From Caldilineae bacterium (GTDB taxonomy: Bacteria; Chloroflexota; Anaerolineae; JAAEKA01), in contig JACKBK010000007.1 in NCBI GenBank assembly GCA_020634555.1, positions 1-64,000 on the forward strand: 64,000 bases of DNA. Reading direction: 5' to 3'. Both the position numbers and the translations under genes were made by a program. The notes below the pieces were generated by a model. That model did not search any database and was not told the origin of the DNA. It worked only from the letters and a program-made list of their open reading frames with translations. Each line of letters opens with the position of its first letter. Within the stretch, counting starts at the first letter, position 1. Shown here in pieces: positions 8,416-17,795 of this stretch.

Positions 8416-10773
8416 TCAGTCCGGCCCGTTCGCTGCGGGCATGATGCCCTCGCGGCTGGCCCTTTGGTTGAAATCGTCGTCCCCGTTTCCACCGCCTGTG
8501 CGCACGGCGGCCAGCTTGCGACGCAGGTCGTCGGCATAACGCTGGTTGCCGAGCCCGTAGAGGAGCGCGATGGCCTCGCGGTACGCGTCTGCCGCGTCGG
8601 CCGACCTGCCCTCCGCTTCGGCAACGGTGGCCAGAAACTCCCACCCAACGGCCATGCTGTGCCGGTGGCCGACCTCCGTTCGCAACTGCTGCGCTCGTTG
8701 GGCGTGCTCGCGTGCGCCGGCCAGGTTGCCTGTCTGCAAACTGAGGCTGGCCAACATGCCGATTGCCATTCCCAACCCCCACGTATCCCCCAACCGCTCG
8801 TGAACCGCCACGTTGGCTTGCACCTCGGCCAGCGCCTGCGCCGTCTTGCCCTGTGCGACGTGGCATCGGGCAATCCACCCGGCAGCAAAAGCCTCTCCCC
8901 ACACATCCCCGGCTTCACGCATCAACGCGCTGCTGGCCTCGAATGCCTCGATGGCCGGCGTCACATCGCGGTCCGATAGAAACGAAGCGCTATAGCGCGC
9001 CATGCCCAGGGTGTGCAGCGCATAGGCGGCGCCGCGCCGCCCTTCGTCGCCCAACGTCTGCCAAAGCGCCAGACTCTCCTCCTCGCGCCGCTTGGCCAGC
9101 TCGAAATCGTCCTGCATCCAGGCCATGTGGCCGGCATGGTACAGCAGCTCGGCGCGCTGCCGCGACGTCAAGCCGTGCAGGTCGAGGCACCGGTTCAGCC
9201 ACATCGACGCTTCCAGCACGGTGCTACGGATGCGCCAGAACCAACTCATCGCCGCCACGAGATCGGCCACAGCGCCGGCTAGGTCTGGCTCGGTCATCGC
9301 CCAGGACATGGTGTTGCGCACATTGTCCTGCTCCGCATCCAGCCGGCTCAGCCACACAAGCTGTTCAAAACCGAAGAGACGACCCGTTGCCCACCGCGCC
9401 AGCGCCAACAGGTATCTCAGATGGCGGCGGCGAATCTCGTCCAACAAGCTGGCCTGCGCCAGCTTTTCCTGACCATACTGGCGCAGCACTTCATGGATCC
9501 GGTAGCGCTCGGCCGCCGGGTCGAACGTCAGCAGGCTTTTGGCAATCAGCCGCGACAGGACGGCCAGCCCGGCGCCCGCAACCTCATCAGCGGCCCTTCG
9601 GGTGAACCCACCACAAAACACGCTCAACCGGATGAAAGCGTCACGCTCAGGCCGGGCCAGCAATCGCCACGTGCCGTCCAATGCATTGCGAACACTGCGG
9701 TGGCGTTCCGGCATGTCAACCAGGTCTGCCGCCAACAGATCAATGCCGCCGCCTAGTTCCTCGACGATTGCGGCCAGCGACAACGTGTCGATCCACGATG
9801 CCGCCAGTTCCAGCGCCAGCGGCATCCCCTCGGTCTGCTGGCAAATGTTGGCCAGCAAGGACGCCTCACCTGCCAGCACCTCAAAGTCGGGACGCAGCCG
9901 CCGGGCTGCCGTGATGAACAAGCTCGCCGCAGCGGTGTCGAGGATGCCGCCATGGATTGCCGGGTCCTGACCAGCCTGACCGGCAACGTAGCTCATCCCG
10001 GTCAGTGGATACACGTGCTCGCCGCGCAGGTTGAGCCGCAACCGCGAGGTGACCAGAAGCTTCAATCCAGGCGCTTCGCCCAGAAAATCAGGCAGGAAGC
10101 CGGCAGCACCGGCCTGCAGCAGGTGTTCGAAGTTATCCAGGATCAGCAGAACGTTGCGCGGCCGGAGGAAGTCGAAGAGCTTCTGCCGCGGCATGCGCGG
10201 ATCCCCTCGGCGCTCGGACAGTTCAACACCCAGCGCGTTGGCAATCGCCGGCACGATGAATCCGTCTTCGGAGACGGCGGTCAGATCGACAAAGACGATG
10301 CCCTCGGCAAACTGGCGCGGCTGCCGGCCGAGTTGAACCTCGCCCGCGGCAATGGCCAGCCGGGTTTTGCCCATTCCTCCCGGCCCAAGAATGGTGAGCA
10401 GTCGCACCTCTGGACTGTCCAGCAATGCGTTCACTGCTGCCAACTCCGCCTCCCGCCCCACAAACTGTGTCGCCTGGCGTGGAAGACGATCGATCGGCGG
10501 CAGTTGCTCGGCGGCAGTCTCGCCAATTGTCAGGTAGGAGACGGGGCGTATGCCGCGTGCCACGGCCATGAAGCGCGACTGCTCGCCGGCCGTCAGCCCC
10601 AGGCAAACCGCCAGCCGTTCCGCCATCTGCGGCGATGAACGGCGCTCATCCGCCTCGATCTTCTTGATTGTAGCCAGCGAGCAGGGAACCTGATCCGCCA
10701 GCGCGCGCTGCGTCAGATCGAGCGCTTTGCGCCGCCGCCGTATCCAATAGCCGAGGGAGTCGGTTTCGACCAC
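8416..10773 (-). CDS. XRE-type HTH, STAND ATPase and TPR transcriptional regulator
   Basis: A 785-residue signal-transducing regulator. Residues 8-70 form an XRE helix-turn-helix (LTQRALADQVPCSLATIKKIE). Residues 100-350 form an NB-ARC/STAND ATPase with Walker A GPGGMGKT (130-137) and Walker B LLILDNFE (209-216). The remainder is alpha-helical with TPR-like repeats (for example AELLYHAGHMAWMQDDFELAKRREEESL). GTG at 10773 is preceded by GAGGAG. This architecture is common in Chloroflexota and actinobacteria; ligand and targets are unknown. The gene is not in an obvious operon and is divergent from the small membrane protein. Confidence 0.88.
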   Translation of the reverse strand: MVETDSLGYWIRRRRKALDLTQRALADQVPCSLATIKKIEADERRSSPQMAERLAVCLGLTAGEQSRFMAVARGIRPVSYLTIGETAAEQLPPIDRLPRQATQFVGREAELAAVNALLDSPEVRLLTILGPGGMGKTRLAIAAGEVQLGRQPRQFAEGIVFVDLTAVSEDGFIVPAIANALGVELSERRGDPRMPRQKLFDFLRPRNVLLILDNFEHLLQAGAAGFLPDFLGEAPGLKLLVTSRLRLNLRGEHVYPLTGMSYVAGQAGQDPAIHGGILDTAAASLFITAARRLRPDFEVLAGEASLLANICQQTEGMPLALELAASWIDTLSLAAIVEELGGGIDLLAADLVDMPERHRSVRNALDGTWRLLARPERDAFIRLSVFCGGFTRRAADEVAGAGLAVLSRLIAKSLLTFDPAAERYRIHEVLRQYGQEKLAQASLLDEIRRRHLRYLLALARWATGRLFGFEQLVWLSRLDAEQDNVRNTMSWAMTEPDLAGAVADLVAAMSWFWRIRSTVLEASMWLNRCLDLHGLTSRQRAELLYHAGHMAWMQDDFELAKRREEESLALWQTLGDEGRRGAAYALHTLGMARYSASFLSDRDVTPAIEAFEASSALMREAGDVWGEAFAAGWIARCHVAQGKTAQALAEVQANVAVHERLGDTWGLGMAIGMLASLSLQTGNLAGAREHAQRAQQLRTEVGHRHSMAVGWEFLATVAEAEGRSADAADAYREAIALLYGLGNQRYADDLRRKLAAVRTGGGNGDDDFNQRASREGIMPAANGPD

Positions 10774-10971
10774 CCGTCACGCTCCTCTACACGGTCACCC
10801 GAGGTCGTCCGAAAAGGTGGACAGGATTGTATACCAAAGGACCACCCACGGCAAACAGATTCGCGATTTAATACAACCACTGACAGACCTGCGACCAAAA
10901 CGGCACCGTTGTCTTTAAAATGGTGCGTTGGGCTGTTCAAATTGAGCGAGATATCTGACAGGAGGACGACG

Positions 10972-11214
10972 ATGAATCCATGGTTGTTGCACGAGGTGCG
11001 AAAAGACGACGTGGCGACCAGATATCGCGAGGCAGATCGTAGCTGGCTGGCGGCTGCGGTGTCTGGCGATTCACCGACTGACGAGCCTTCTTCGAGGCAC
11101 AACAAACTGATCACAGGAATGCAAAGGGCGGTTCACTCAACGGAGATCCGCTGGGCAGGCGGCATCGCCTTTGGGACGGTGCTGGTTGCGGTTGTGGTCG
11201 CGCTGTTTGGGTAG
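10972..11214 (+). CDS. Small protein with a C-terminal membrane anchor
   Basis: An 80-residue protein starting at ATG 10972 after AGGAGG. It has a charged N-terminus (MNPWLLHEVRKDDVATRYRE), a Ser/Asp-rich middle and one C-terminal membrane span (WAGGIAFGTVLVAVVVALFG). The frame continues upstream but only this ATG has a good ribosome binding site. Similar small proteins with MNPWL starts occur in several high-GC lineages; function unknown. Confidence 0.65.
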   Translation: MNPWLLHEVRKDDVATRYREADRSWLAAAVSGDSPTDEPSSRHNKLITGMQRAVHSTEIRWAGGIAFGTVLVAVVVALFG

Positions 11215-11225
11215 TACATCAAGAC

Positions 11226-11260
11226 AGGTGACAGTCACCTGCAGAAAGTGACTGTCACCT
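11226..11260. repeat. GGTGACAG-type palindrome, copy 1
   Basis: Arms AGGTGACAGTCAC and GTGACTGTCACCT around a 9-base loop (CTGCAGAAA). Related copies lie at 34248-34282, 57217-57253 and 57270-57306. It follows the stop of the small membrane protein and may act as its terminator. Confidence 0.75.
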
Positions 11261-11333
11261 ACGGAAGCATAACGAGCGATTCTGCGTTGAACGAATTATA
11301 AGCTGAACAGAGGTTTGGATGGAGGCGACACCG

Positions 11334-13190
11334 ATGAAAACTATAAAGGGCGTTGTTCTGCTGGCATTGGCTGTTATGGGTCTCGCGGGCTGCGCGGCTG
11401 CGCCGGCCCAATCCGGCAATCCCGCGCCCGCGGCACTTGCGACTTCACAGCCTGCGGTTGGGACATCAGGTGCAACCGCTGTTGCTGCGCCTGACGACAG
11501 CCAACCAGTGACATTGAACATCAACGTGGCAGCCGAGCCGCCAACGCTGGACCCGTCGTTGGCGACCGATGCTGTTTCGCTGAACGTGATGGCGAACCTG
11601 TTCGTCGGACTGACCCGCTTGAGCGATGCCGACGATGGCAGCGTGGACCCGGAACTGGCGACGGGCTGGGAAGTGTCGGACGACGGGCTGATCTACACCT
11701 TCCACCTGCGCGACGATGCGAGGTGGGTACGATACACCGAAGGTGACGGTGTCGAGCAACTGCGACCGGTGGCAGCCCGGGATGTCGTCTACGGTGTCCG
11801 GCGGACGTGCGATCCGCGCACCGGCTCCGAGTACGCCTACGTTGACTACATCATCGCCGGCTGTGCAGCCCTCAACAACGCCGACGCAGTCGCTCTGTCA
11901 GAAACCGACCTGCAAGCGATGATCGACGCGGTCGGCGTCACCGCACCAGACGCTACAACCGTCGAGTTTACGCTGACCACGCCTGCCCCCTACTTCCCGG
12001 CCATCGCCGGCATGTGGATCAACTGGCCGCAGTACCGTGAGGTGATCGAGAACGCAGGCGATGGCTGGACCGAACCGGGTGTCATCGTGACCAACGGTCC
12101 CTACGTCCTGACCGAGTGGCGTCACAACGACAGCATGGCAGCGATGAAGAACCCGTTGTGGTACGGCTGGCCGGATGCAAGAGGCAACATCGAGCGCGTA
12201 GAGATGTCGATGCTTGGCGAACCGGCAACTGCCTATGCCATGTACGAAGCAGGAGCGCTGGACACAACGACCGTGCCGCCGCCGGATATCCCAGCGGCTC
12301 TAGCTGACTCAACGATGGCCGCCGAAGTACACCGATACGCCACATCATGCAGCAACGCCATCGGCTTCACTGCAACCAAACCGCCCATGGACAACATCCT
12401 GGTGCGTAAGGCGCTGTCCGCGGCCATCGACCGCCAATCCCTGGTTGACAACGTGCTGAAAGGCGGGGAGATCCCGGCCAACAGCTTTGCGCCGGCGATG
12501 ATCTTTGGCAACACGGCCGGAGATTCGCAGATCGCTCCGTGGACCTTACCGGCGGACAAAGGTGGCTGGGGCTACGACATGGCGCTGAAGCAAGCACAAG
12601 AATGGCTGGCCGAAGCGGGGTACCCGAACGGAGAGGGGTTTCCGGTAATCACGTTGATGCACGCCCAGATAGGCGACAGCGCGCAGGTCATGCAGGCGAT
12701 CCAGGCAATGTGGGAGCAGGGGCTGGACATCAAGGTCAGCGTCGAAAGCCAAGAGTTTGGCGTCTATCTCGCCACGACCTCAAACATGACGCCTGTGGAG
12801 GAGCGGCCGCACGCCTTCCGGTTGATCTGGTGCGCCGACTACCCGGACGAGAACAACTGGCTGCACGAGGTTTTCAACACTGACGAGGGAATGAATCTAG
12901 TGAGCTGGGATCGGGATGCCAACACACCGCTGGGGCCGGACGGCATGAGCTTCAACGAGATGACCGTTGCAGCGCAGCAAACCACCAATCCTGCAACTCG
13001 CCAAAACCTCTACACAACCGCCGAGAAAGTTCTGGTGGACGACGCGGCGGCAATTGCGCCGCTCAATTACAGCGTCCTGGTCGAGGTCACCAAGCCGTAT
13101 CTGGAACGCACCTACCCCGGTATCGGCGTGTCGGAGTGGCGCGACTGGGTGTTGGATTGGCAAACGAAACAATTGGTTATCAGCAACTGA
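11334..13190 (+). CDS. ABC transporter substrate-binding lipoprotein, family 5 (oligopeptide type)
   Basis: An extracellular solute-binding protein that delivers peptides or similar ligands to an ABC importer. The signal peptide MKTIKGVVLLALAVMGLAGC ends in lipobox LAGC. Family 5 features include NINVAAEPPTLDPSLATDAVS, LATGWEVSDDGLIYTFHLRDDARW and VRKALSAAIDRQSLVDNVLKG. Length is typical. The ATG at 11334 (618 residues) is preferred over 11319 because GGAGG sits eight bases upstream and the signal peptide then starts normally. No permease or ATPase genes lie nearby, so the partner transporter is elsewhere. Confidence 0.92.
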   Translation: MKTIKGVVLLALAVMGLAGCAAAPAQSGNPAPAALATSQPAVGTSGATAVAAPDDSQPVTLNINVAAEPPTLDPSLATDAVSLNVMANLFVGLTRLSDADDGSVDPELATGWEVSDDGLIYTFHLRDDARWVRYTEGDGVEQLRPVAARDVVYGVRRTCDPRTGSEYAYVDYIIAGCAALNNADAVALSETDLQAMIDAVGVTAPDATTVEFTLTTPAPYFPAIAGMWINWPQYREVIENAGDGWTEPGVIVTNGPYVLTEWRHNDSMAAMKNPLWYGWPDARGNIERVEMSMLGEPATAYAMYEAGALDTTTVPPPDIPAALADSTMAAEVHRYATSCSNAIGFTATKPPMDNILVRKALSAAIDRQSLVDNVLKGGEIPANSFAPAMIFGNTAGDSQIAPWTLPADKGGWGYDMALKQAQEWLAEAGYPNGEGFPVITLMHAQIGDSAQVMQAIQAMWEQGLDIKVSVESQEFGVYLATTSNMTPVEERPHAFRLIWCADYPDENNWLHEVFNTDEGMNLVSWDRDANTPLGPDGMSFNEMTVAAQQTTNPATRQNLYTTAEKVLVDDAAAIAPLNYSVLVEVTKPYLERTYPGIGVSEWRDWVLDWQTKQLVISN

Positions 13191-13259
13191 TTGGAGGATC
13201 GAAGGGCTGCCAGTGCCGCGTGCCGACACCGGTGATTTGCTCCAGTGTAGCGTTAACCA

Positions 13260-13682
13260 TCAGGGTAGAATCTTGAATGCTGCGCAATGGCGCGGGCGAA
13301 TCATCGTAAAATGGCGTCGATCGAGGGTCAGGATGCGCCGGACGTTGAAGCGTTCGGCGATAGCAACGACGCCCGCGTCAGCAAAGTCGATGTCTTGATC
13401 GTGGTATTGGTCAAGAACTGCAGCAATCCGCTCTATGTCGCCCCCAATCAGCGGCTCCAGATGCCAGGCTGCTTGCATCAACTGCCGCACCATCGCGCGC
13501 ATGGCTGTATGACCCAAGTATTTGTCGACGAGATAGGTGGCTTCAGGCAGCACGACCTGCGGCAAGATCAGCCGTTCGCTGGCACTGCGAGCCACAGCAG
13601 CACACGCTTGATGGCTTTGTTCGCGTGGATTGATCAGCGAAACCAGAAAACTGGTGTCAACGATTGCTGTCACGATCGACAC
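13260..13682 (-). CDS. PIN-domain toxin (VapC-like)
   Basis: A putative endoribonuclease toxin of the VapC type, 140 residues from a GTG. PIN-domain acidic residues are visible: Asp in AIVDTSFL, Glu in VVLPEATYLVD, Asp in DIDFADAGVVAIAERF and Asp in ILTLDRRHF. The gene overlaps the preceding antitoxin frame by 26 bases, typical of coupled toxin-antitoxin pairs. A second GTG nine bases further in is an alternative start. Confidence 0.85.
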   Translation of the reverse strand: MSIVTAIVDTSFLVSLINPREQSHQACAAVARSASERLILPQVVLPEATYLVDKYLGHTAMRAMVRQLMQAAWHLEPLIGGDIERIAAVLDQYHDQDIDFADAGVVAIAERFNVRRILTLDRRHFTMIRPRHCAAFKILP

Positions 13683-13941
13683 TCCATCCGTAGGTCGGAT
13701 CGACGCCGCTCCTTAGCAGTTTCTCATCACCACCGTCAGCCAGATCCATCGCCTCGTCGCTGCTGCCCAGGCCGATCAAAGCCAGCAGCGGGTTTTCAGG
13801 CGGTTCCAACTCATGCCGACTGGTGACATAGCTTGCCAACGCTTCCCGGATCACGCTGGACGTAGACTCGCCCTGCTGCTGAGCAATCTGTTGCAGGTCA
13901 TAGAGCAGTTCTTCATCGACCATAATCGTTGTTCGTTTCAT
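13657..13941 (-). CDS. Ribbon-helix-helix antitoxin (VapB/CopG-like)
   Basis: A 94-residue protein with an N-terminal ribbon-helix-helix DNA-binding domain (MKRTTIMVDEELLYDLQQIA, then STSSVIREALASYV) and a C-terminal tail that would wrap the toxin. Such antitoxins repress their own promoter; a promoter lies just upstream. It precedes the PIN toxin. Confidence 0.85.
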   Translation of the reverse strand: MKRTTIMVDEELLYDLQQIAQQQGESTSSVIREALASYVTSRHELEPPENPLLALIGLGSSDEAMDLADGGDEKLLRSGVDPTYGWSVDRDSNR

Positions 13942-13984
13942 GACGTCACCATTTGCAAACTGGATAGGAGTCTAAGTTATGGTT

Positions 13985-14013
13985 ATGATAGCATATCATA
14001 TAGAGACAGGCAA
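13985..14013 (-). promoter_or_regulatory. Promoter of the toxin-antitoxin operon
   Basis: On the minus strand TTGCCT (14008-14013) and TATCAT (13985-13990) are separated by 17 bases. The AT-rich, partly palindromic stretch ATGATAGCATATCAT over the -10 region is a plausible operator for the ribbon-helix-helix antitoxin. Confidence 0.55.
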
Positions 14014-14039
14014 GCCACCTGTCAAATTGCGTAAAATTC

Positions 14040-14106
14040 ACCGAACAACTGAAGAGGCCGGGCGTTGAGCAGACTGCTCAACGCCCGGCCTCTTCAGTTG
14101 TTCGGT
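14040..14106. terminator. Very long perfect hairpin after the SPASM radical SAM gene
   Basis: Arms of about 32 bases pair perfectly (ACCGAACAACTGAAGAGG outward ends) with a tiny loop near 14073. It lies directly after the stop of the radical SAM gene on the minus strand and is followed there by GAATTTTAC, a weak T tract. It separates that gene from the toxin-antitoxin promoter. Confidence 0.7.
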
Positions 14107-14117
14107 CAGTTTCGATG

Positions 14118-15194
14118 CTACCGCACCACATCCAGCGCGGCTTTGGCCAGCGTCGGCGGATGCAGCAGCATGTTGGCGTAGCTGGCGTTGGCCATGGGGC
14201 AAGAGCATTCCTTGTTGGCGATGGAGCGGCGCATGGCGGCCATCTCCTCGCCAAACCAGATGGGAGCAATATCGTAGTCGGTGTCGCGCAGGTTGCCGGT
14301 GCCCTCGGCGCGGATACAGCAACTCCAAAGGTCGCCGTTGGGACCGATCTGGCAGGATGCCCAACCGGCGTAGCAGTCGATGACCTGGGTCTGTTCCTGC
14401 AACGTTCGCTTGGCAAGCTGGTAGTACTGGGCACGGAACGCCTGCGTGAAGCGGGCCATGCCTTTGGCGTCCGCTTCGTGGGCCTTCTTGCTGAGGAAGT
14501 CGGCCACCGGCGCGTACTGCTCGGCCATGGGTGTGATTCCCCAGCCCACCGTGTCCAACTCCACCCGCTCCTCGGCCACCTCAGTGATGTAGCTGTCGGG
14601 CTGCAGGGTCTGCAAGCCCTCGTAGGTCTCCTCGAACAGGTGGATGTTGAAGCGGCTGACCACGGTGTGGACGGTCAGCACCAGGTTCTTGTGGCGCGTT
14701 TGCAGGTCCTTCAGCCGCCGCCAGGTCTCCATCGACTTCTCCCAGTTGCCCGGCACGCCGCGGATGTCGTCGTGAACATCGCCGACGCCGTCCAGGCTGA
14801 GGTTGATGCCGACCTGCGCATCTGAGCAGGTGCTGACGATGTTCTCGGCCTGGGCCAGGATGCGATCCGGCAGCAGACCGTTGGTGGGAATGGTGATGTA
14901 GCCAGGCCGGCAGTGGCGGTAGCCGCTGATCACCATCTGGTCCAAGTCATCGCGCAGGAACGGCTCGCCGCCGGTGAAGGTCATATAAACCGGCGATCTG
15001 CCCAGCTTCTGGAAGACCTTGTCCCATTCCTCGACCGTCAGGTCGTCGTTGGGTTTGCGCCAGATGTCGCACGTCCGGCACTTGCTGTTGCAGCGATAGC
15101 TGATGCTGATGACCACGCTGAACGGATACATGCGCGGCCATCCGAAACGCCGGAACGACCAGTAAAGCGGGAGTTTGGGGATCAGTCCAATCAT
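14118..15194 (-). CDS. Radical SAM protein with SPASM-like C-terminus
   Basis: A [4Fe-4S]/SAM enzyme of 358 residues. The radical SAM cluster motif is CNSKCRTC near residue 35, followed by [13 protein letters not shown]. The C-terminus carries extra cysteines ([20 protein letters not shown], then ECSCP) typical of SPASM or twitch auxiliary-cluster domains. The ATG at 15194 is chosen; an upstream TTG adds six residues. It is the last gene of the minus-strand radical SAM cluster and is separated from the upstream gene by a hairpin. SPASM proteins often modify peptides, but no substrate is evident. Confidence 0.85.
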   Translation of the reverse strand: MIGLIPKLPLYWSFRRFGWPRMYPFSVVISISYRCNSKCRTCDIWRKPNDDLTVEEWDKVFQKLGRSPVYMTFTGGEPFLRDDLDQMVISGYRHCRPGYITIPTNGLLPDRILAQAENIVSTCSDAQVGINLSLDGVGDVHDDIRGVPGNWEKSMETWRRLKDLQTRHKNLVLTVHTVVSRFNIHLFEETYEGLQTLQPDSYITEVAEERVELDTVGWGITPMAEQYAPVADFLSKKAHEADAKGMARFTQAFRAQYYQLAKRTLQEQTQVIDCYAGWASCQIGPNGDLWSCCIRAEGTGNLRDTDYDIAPIWFGEEMAAMRRSIANKECSCPMANASYANMLLHPPTLAKAALDVVR

Positions 15195-15212
15195 AGTACG
15201 TTCAAACAACAA

Positions 15213-15234
15213 GCGGCGGACCGGAGTCCGCCGC
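15213..15234 (-). terminator. Hairpin between small-protein genes and SPASM gene
   Basis: GCGGCGGAC (15213-15221) pairs with GTCCGCCGC (15226-15234). On the minus strand it is followed by TTGTTGTTTG, so it resembles a weak intrinsic terminator. Confidence 0.55.
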
Positions 15235-15269
15235 CTGGCAGGTTCAAAGAATACTGGCAGGCGGCACAG

Positions 15270-15596
15270 CTAAAGCAGCAGCGCGTTGCCGCGATTCGCA
15301 GAATCGCTCCAACCCAGCAAGCGATCGACGTCGATGACCTTGCCCGACTCGTCCAACGGAAAGCTGGTCCAGCGGCCACTCATCCAATCAAGCGCCTCCG
15401 GAACGCCGGCAGCCTTGACAGCCGCTGCCTGCGATACCAGCTCCTCGAGCAGTTCGTCCCATTCGTCGGGCGGCGCCGGCACGTGCAGGTCCAGCCGCGT
15501 TCCCTCGTCGAGAAAACTGACGTCCTGTTCAGGGACGAACACACCACCTTGATAGACCACCGGAACAGTCAACGTATTCTCATCCATCTTGTCCAT
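15270..15596 (-). CDS. Small protein with an antitoxin-like N-terminus
   Basis: A 108-residue acidic protein. Its first 40 residues (VPVVYQGGVFVPEQDVSFLD, then EGTRLDLHVP) resemble DUF104/AF2212-type putative antitoxins, which share a V-x-Y-x-x-G-V-F-x-P pattern. The rest (WDELLEELVSQAAAVKAAGV, then DWMSGRW) is helical. It starts one base after the stop of the preceding 68-residue gene, so the two are surely cotranscribed. No toxin gene is adjacent. A second ATG at 15587 is possible. Confidence 0.6.
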   Translation of the reverse strand: MDKMDENTLTVPVVYQGGVFVPEQDVSFLDEGTRLDLHVPAPPDEWDELLEELVSQAAAVKAAGVPEALDWMSGRWTSFPLDESGKVIDVDRLLGWSDSANRGNALLL

Positions 15597-15597
15597 C

Positions 15598-15804
15598 CTA
15601 ACCCAGTTCGCTCACATGCTGCTGCAGCTCGCGCTGGCTGATCTTGACGAACCGATCCGTGTAGATCTCGTCCATCTCAGTGTCGCTCAGGCGGATGCGC
15701 AGGATGTCCAGCGCGTCCTCGGGCGACTGGCCGTAGGCCAGCTTCTGCTTGCCGCTGCGCATCTCGAACAGGTACATGTAGTGGGGGTTGCTGAAGCTGC
15801 TCAT
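15598..15804 (-). CDS. Small conserved-looking protein coupled to a radical SAM gene
   Basis: A 68-residue protein whose ATG overlaps the stop of the B12-radical SAM gene (ATGA). The sequence (HYMYLFEMRSGKQKLAYGQS, then PEDALDILRIRLSDTEMDEI) has no cysteine cluster, signal peptide or membrane span. I recognise no family. Tight coupling suggests that it works with the radical SAM enzyme, as a chaperone or subunit or less likely a substrate. Confidence 0.6.
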   Translation of the reverse strand: MSSFSNPHYMYLFEMRSGKQKLAYGQSPEDALDILRIRLSDTEMDEIYTDRFVKISQRELQQHVSELG

Positions 15805-17201
15805 GCTTTGATCAACGTTCCTTGATAGAGGTCCGCGCCGCGCGCGCCGCCGCTCAGGCCGCTGTTCACCTCGGCATCGTACTTGCCGGCCAGCAGGTCA
15901 CGGTAGAACTGGTAATCAACACCCTTGACTTTTTCGTCGTCGGGGAAGCGGTGATAGTTGTCCTTGCTCATCAGGCTCTTGCCCTCGGCGATCAACTGGT
16001 AGCCCAGGGCCGAGCCGGGATAGGGCGCGTAGAAGGCAATCGACGGCATGACCCGCTTCATGCGCTTCAACATACGCATGGTCTTGAAAGCGTCCTCGTG
16101 GGTCTCGCCTGGGATGCCCAGCATGATGTTGGACCAGAAAACGGGTGGCTTCTCGCCCTTCGCCTCCAGGTCGTCGCCGATCCGGTTGACGAGGTCGATC
16201 GCGAAGTAGTTGTCTTCCTCGGTGCATTCCTTGTTGAGCAGGCGCAGGATGCGGTCGCTGCCCGACTCGAAGCCGATGGAAATGGTGCGCCAGTTGGTCT
16301 CGCGAATCAATGCCTCAAAGAGGTCTGGCCACTGGCGCACGGTGTCGGCGCGGCCGGCAGCCCAGTAGGACCAGTTCTTGGTCTGGCGCGGATACTTCTC
16401 GATCCACTCCTTGAGCCAGCGGGGATTCTGGAAGAACATCGAGTCGTGGATCACCACCGAACCGACGCCGTAGGTGCGGTCGAGGTAGTTCAACTCGTCG
16501 ATGACCTGATCCACCGACCGCCGCCCCATGTTGGGGATGTAGCTGTTCTCGTTGCAGAAAACGCACTGCCAAGGGCACACCCGGCTGGTGATGATCGTCG
16601 CCACCGGCCCCGGTCCCCAGCCGCATTCGGGCTCCATAGGCCAGCGCCACTTCCACTTGCGCTGCATCCGCCGGCCCACCGGTTTCGGCCACATCGTGCG
16701 ATCGATCATCGGCCACTCGGTCATCGATTTGGCGCCTTCAGCAGAGAAGACGCGTTCAAAGGCCATCGGATCACGCACCAGATCAACGATCACCTTTTCG
16801 CCCGGCCCCATGCAGATACGGTCAAACTCAGCCACAGCCGCCATTTCGTCGGGCGCGACGGTGGCGTGCATGCCGCCGGTTAGCACCAGGCTGTTGGGGT
16901 TGAGTTGCTTGAAGAGCTGCGCTGCCTTGAGCGCCGGCGGATAGGTGTAACTGCGCACGTTCATCAGCAGCATGTCGTAGCCCTGCATCTGCGGCGCCAG
17001 CTCATCCCACGACGTGACGGCGCGCGTCGACGCCAGGTCGGTCTGGATGCCGTTCTGGTGCAGGATGGTGCGCAGCAGGCCCAGCCCGTGGTCCTGCCAC
17101 TGCTCGTGCGGCCCGCCGGGGTTCACCAGATCGCCAAGGTCGCCCAGGTCCAGCCACAGGATATTCGATTGTTTCTTCACACGTGGTCCAAACAATGCCA
17201 C
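15801..17201 (-). CDS. B12-binding-domain radical SAM protein 1
   Basis: A 466-residue enzyme with an N-terminal cobalamin-binding Rossmann-like domain (LVLTGGMHATVAPDEMA is the usual GGxHxT region) and a radical SAM domain with CPWQCVFC. A further conserved stretch is FESGSDRILRLLNKECTEED and LGIPGETHEDAFKTMRM. The family catalyses methylations and other radical reactions on unactivated carbon. I chose GTG 17201 because GAGGAA precedes it; the longer frame to 17243 has no site. It ends in an ATGA overlap with a 68-residue protein. Substrate unknown. Confidence 0.85.
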   Translation of the reverse strand: MALFGPRVKKQSNILWLDLGDLGDLVNPGGPHEQWQDHGLGLLRTILHQNGIQTDLASTRAVTSWDELAPQMQGYDMLLMNVRSYTYPPALKAAQLFKQLNPNSLVLTGGMHATVAPDEMAAVAEFDRICMGPGEKVIVDLVRDPMAFERVFSAEGAKSMTEWPMIDRTMWPKPVGRRMQRKWKWRWPMEPECGWGPGPVATIITSRVCPWQCVFCNENSYIPNMGRRSVDQVIDELNYLDRTYGVGSVVIHDSMFFQNPRWLKEWIEKYPRQTKNWSYWAAGRADTVRQWPDLFEALIRETNWRTISIGFESGSDRILRLLNKECTEEDNYFAIDLVNRIGDDLEAKGEKPPVFWSNIMLGIPGETHEDAFKTMRMLKRMKRVMPSIAFYAPYPGSALGYQLIAEGKSLMSKDNYHRFPDDEKVKGVDYQFYRDLLAGKYDAEVNSGLSGGARGADLYQGTLIKA

Positions 17202-17215
17202 AGTATTCCTCGTTA

Positions 17216-17566
17216 TCAGTTCGCCTGTCTTCGCTCCAGCCATCGCTTGAAAGATGACTGGCTTTCCATCGAAGGCTTGCCCAGCAGCAGTCCTTCGACG
17301 CTCAAATCCTCATCGAGATCAGGCCAGTGAATCCCGTAGCCGCCGCCGATGAGTCGCCAATTGTCACGCTCGGCCGGCGTGCCGTGCATCAGCCGGGGGT
17401 ACCGAGAGAGTGGAGTTGACACCTTTCGGCCGTCGCTCAAACTGACTACCAGTGCCTCGTCAAAAACTTCTATATGATCGGCTGTAGCGGACGGTAAATC
17501 AAACTCCGCGTCTGGATAAAAGAACTTACCGTGCTTAGCTTTCGAGAAGTCGTACTCTGATTTCAT
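17216..17566 (-). CDS. DUF2442-like small protein with an antitoxin-like N-terminus
   Basis: A 116-residue protein. The N-terminus MKSEYDFSKAKHGKFF resembles BrnA-type antitoxin starts; the C-terminal part (EALVVSLSDGRKVSTPLSRY, then GYGIHWPDLDEDLSVEGLLL) matches DUF2442. Such proteins are often in toxin-antitoxin-like pairs with DUF4160 proteins, but I see no partner in the 230 bases upstream. It lies between two radical SAM genes on the same strand, perhaps as an insertion. The ATG at 17566 is preferred over the longer frame. Confidence 0.7.
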   Translation of the reverse strand: MKSEYDFSKAKHGKFFYPDAEFDLPSATADHIEVFDEALVVSLSDGRKVSTPLSRYPRLMHGTPAERDNWRLIGGGYGIHWPDLDEDLSVEGLLLGKPSMESQSSFKRWLERRQAN

Positions 17567-17795
17567 GCGTGCGCTACCGGACACCTCTTCGATTGTCACT
17601 CTGAACGGGTACTATATACAACACTCAACCCGATGTGTCACCAGTGAAGAGTCTCACGTCTCATGCCGCGCGAGATGCTTCATTGGCGATGAGTTCGGTC
17701 ACGGTCGGCACCTTAATGCTATGTTGCGTGTGCTCAAGTCGTTGTCTGTTCGACCCATTCACGGCGCAGCGCCAGTGACAATACATGAGCTAAAC

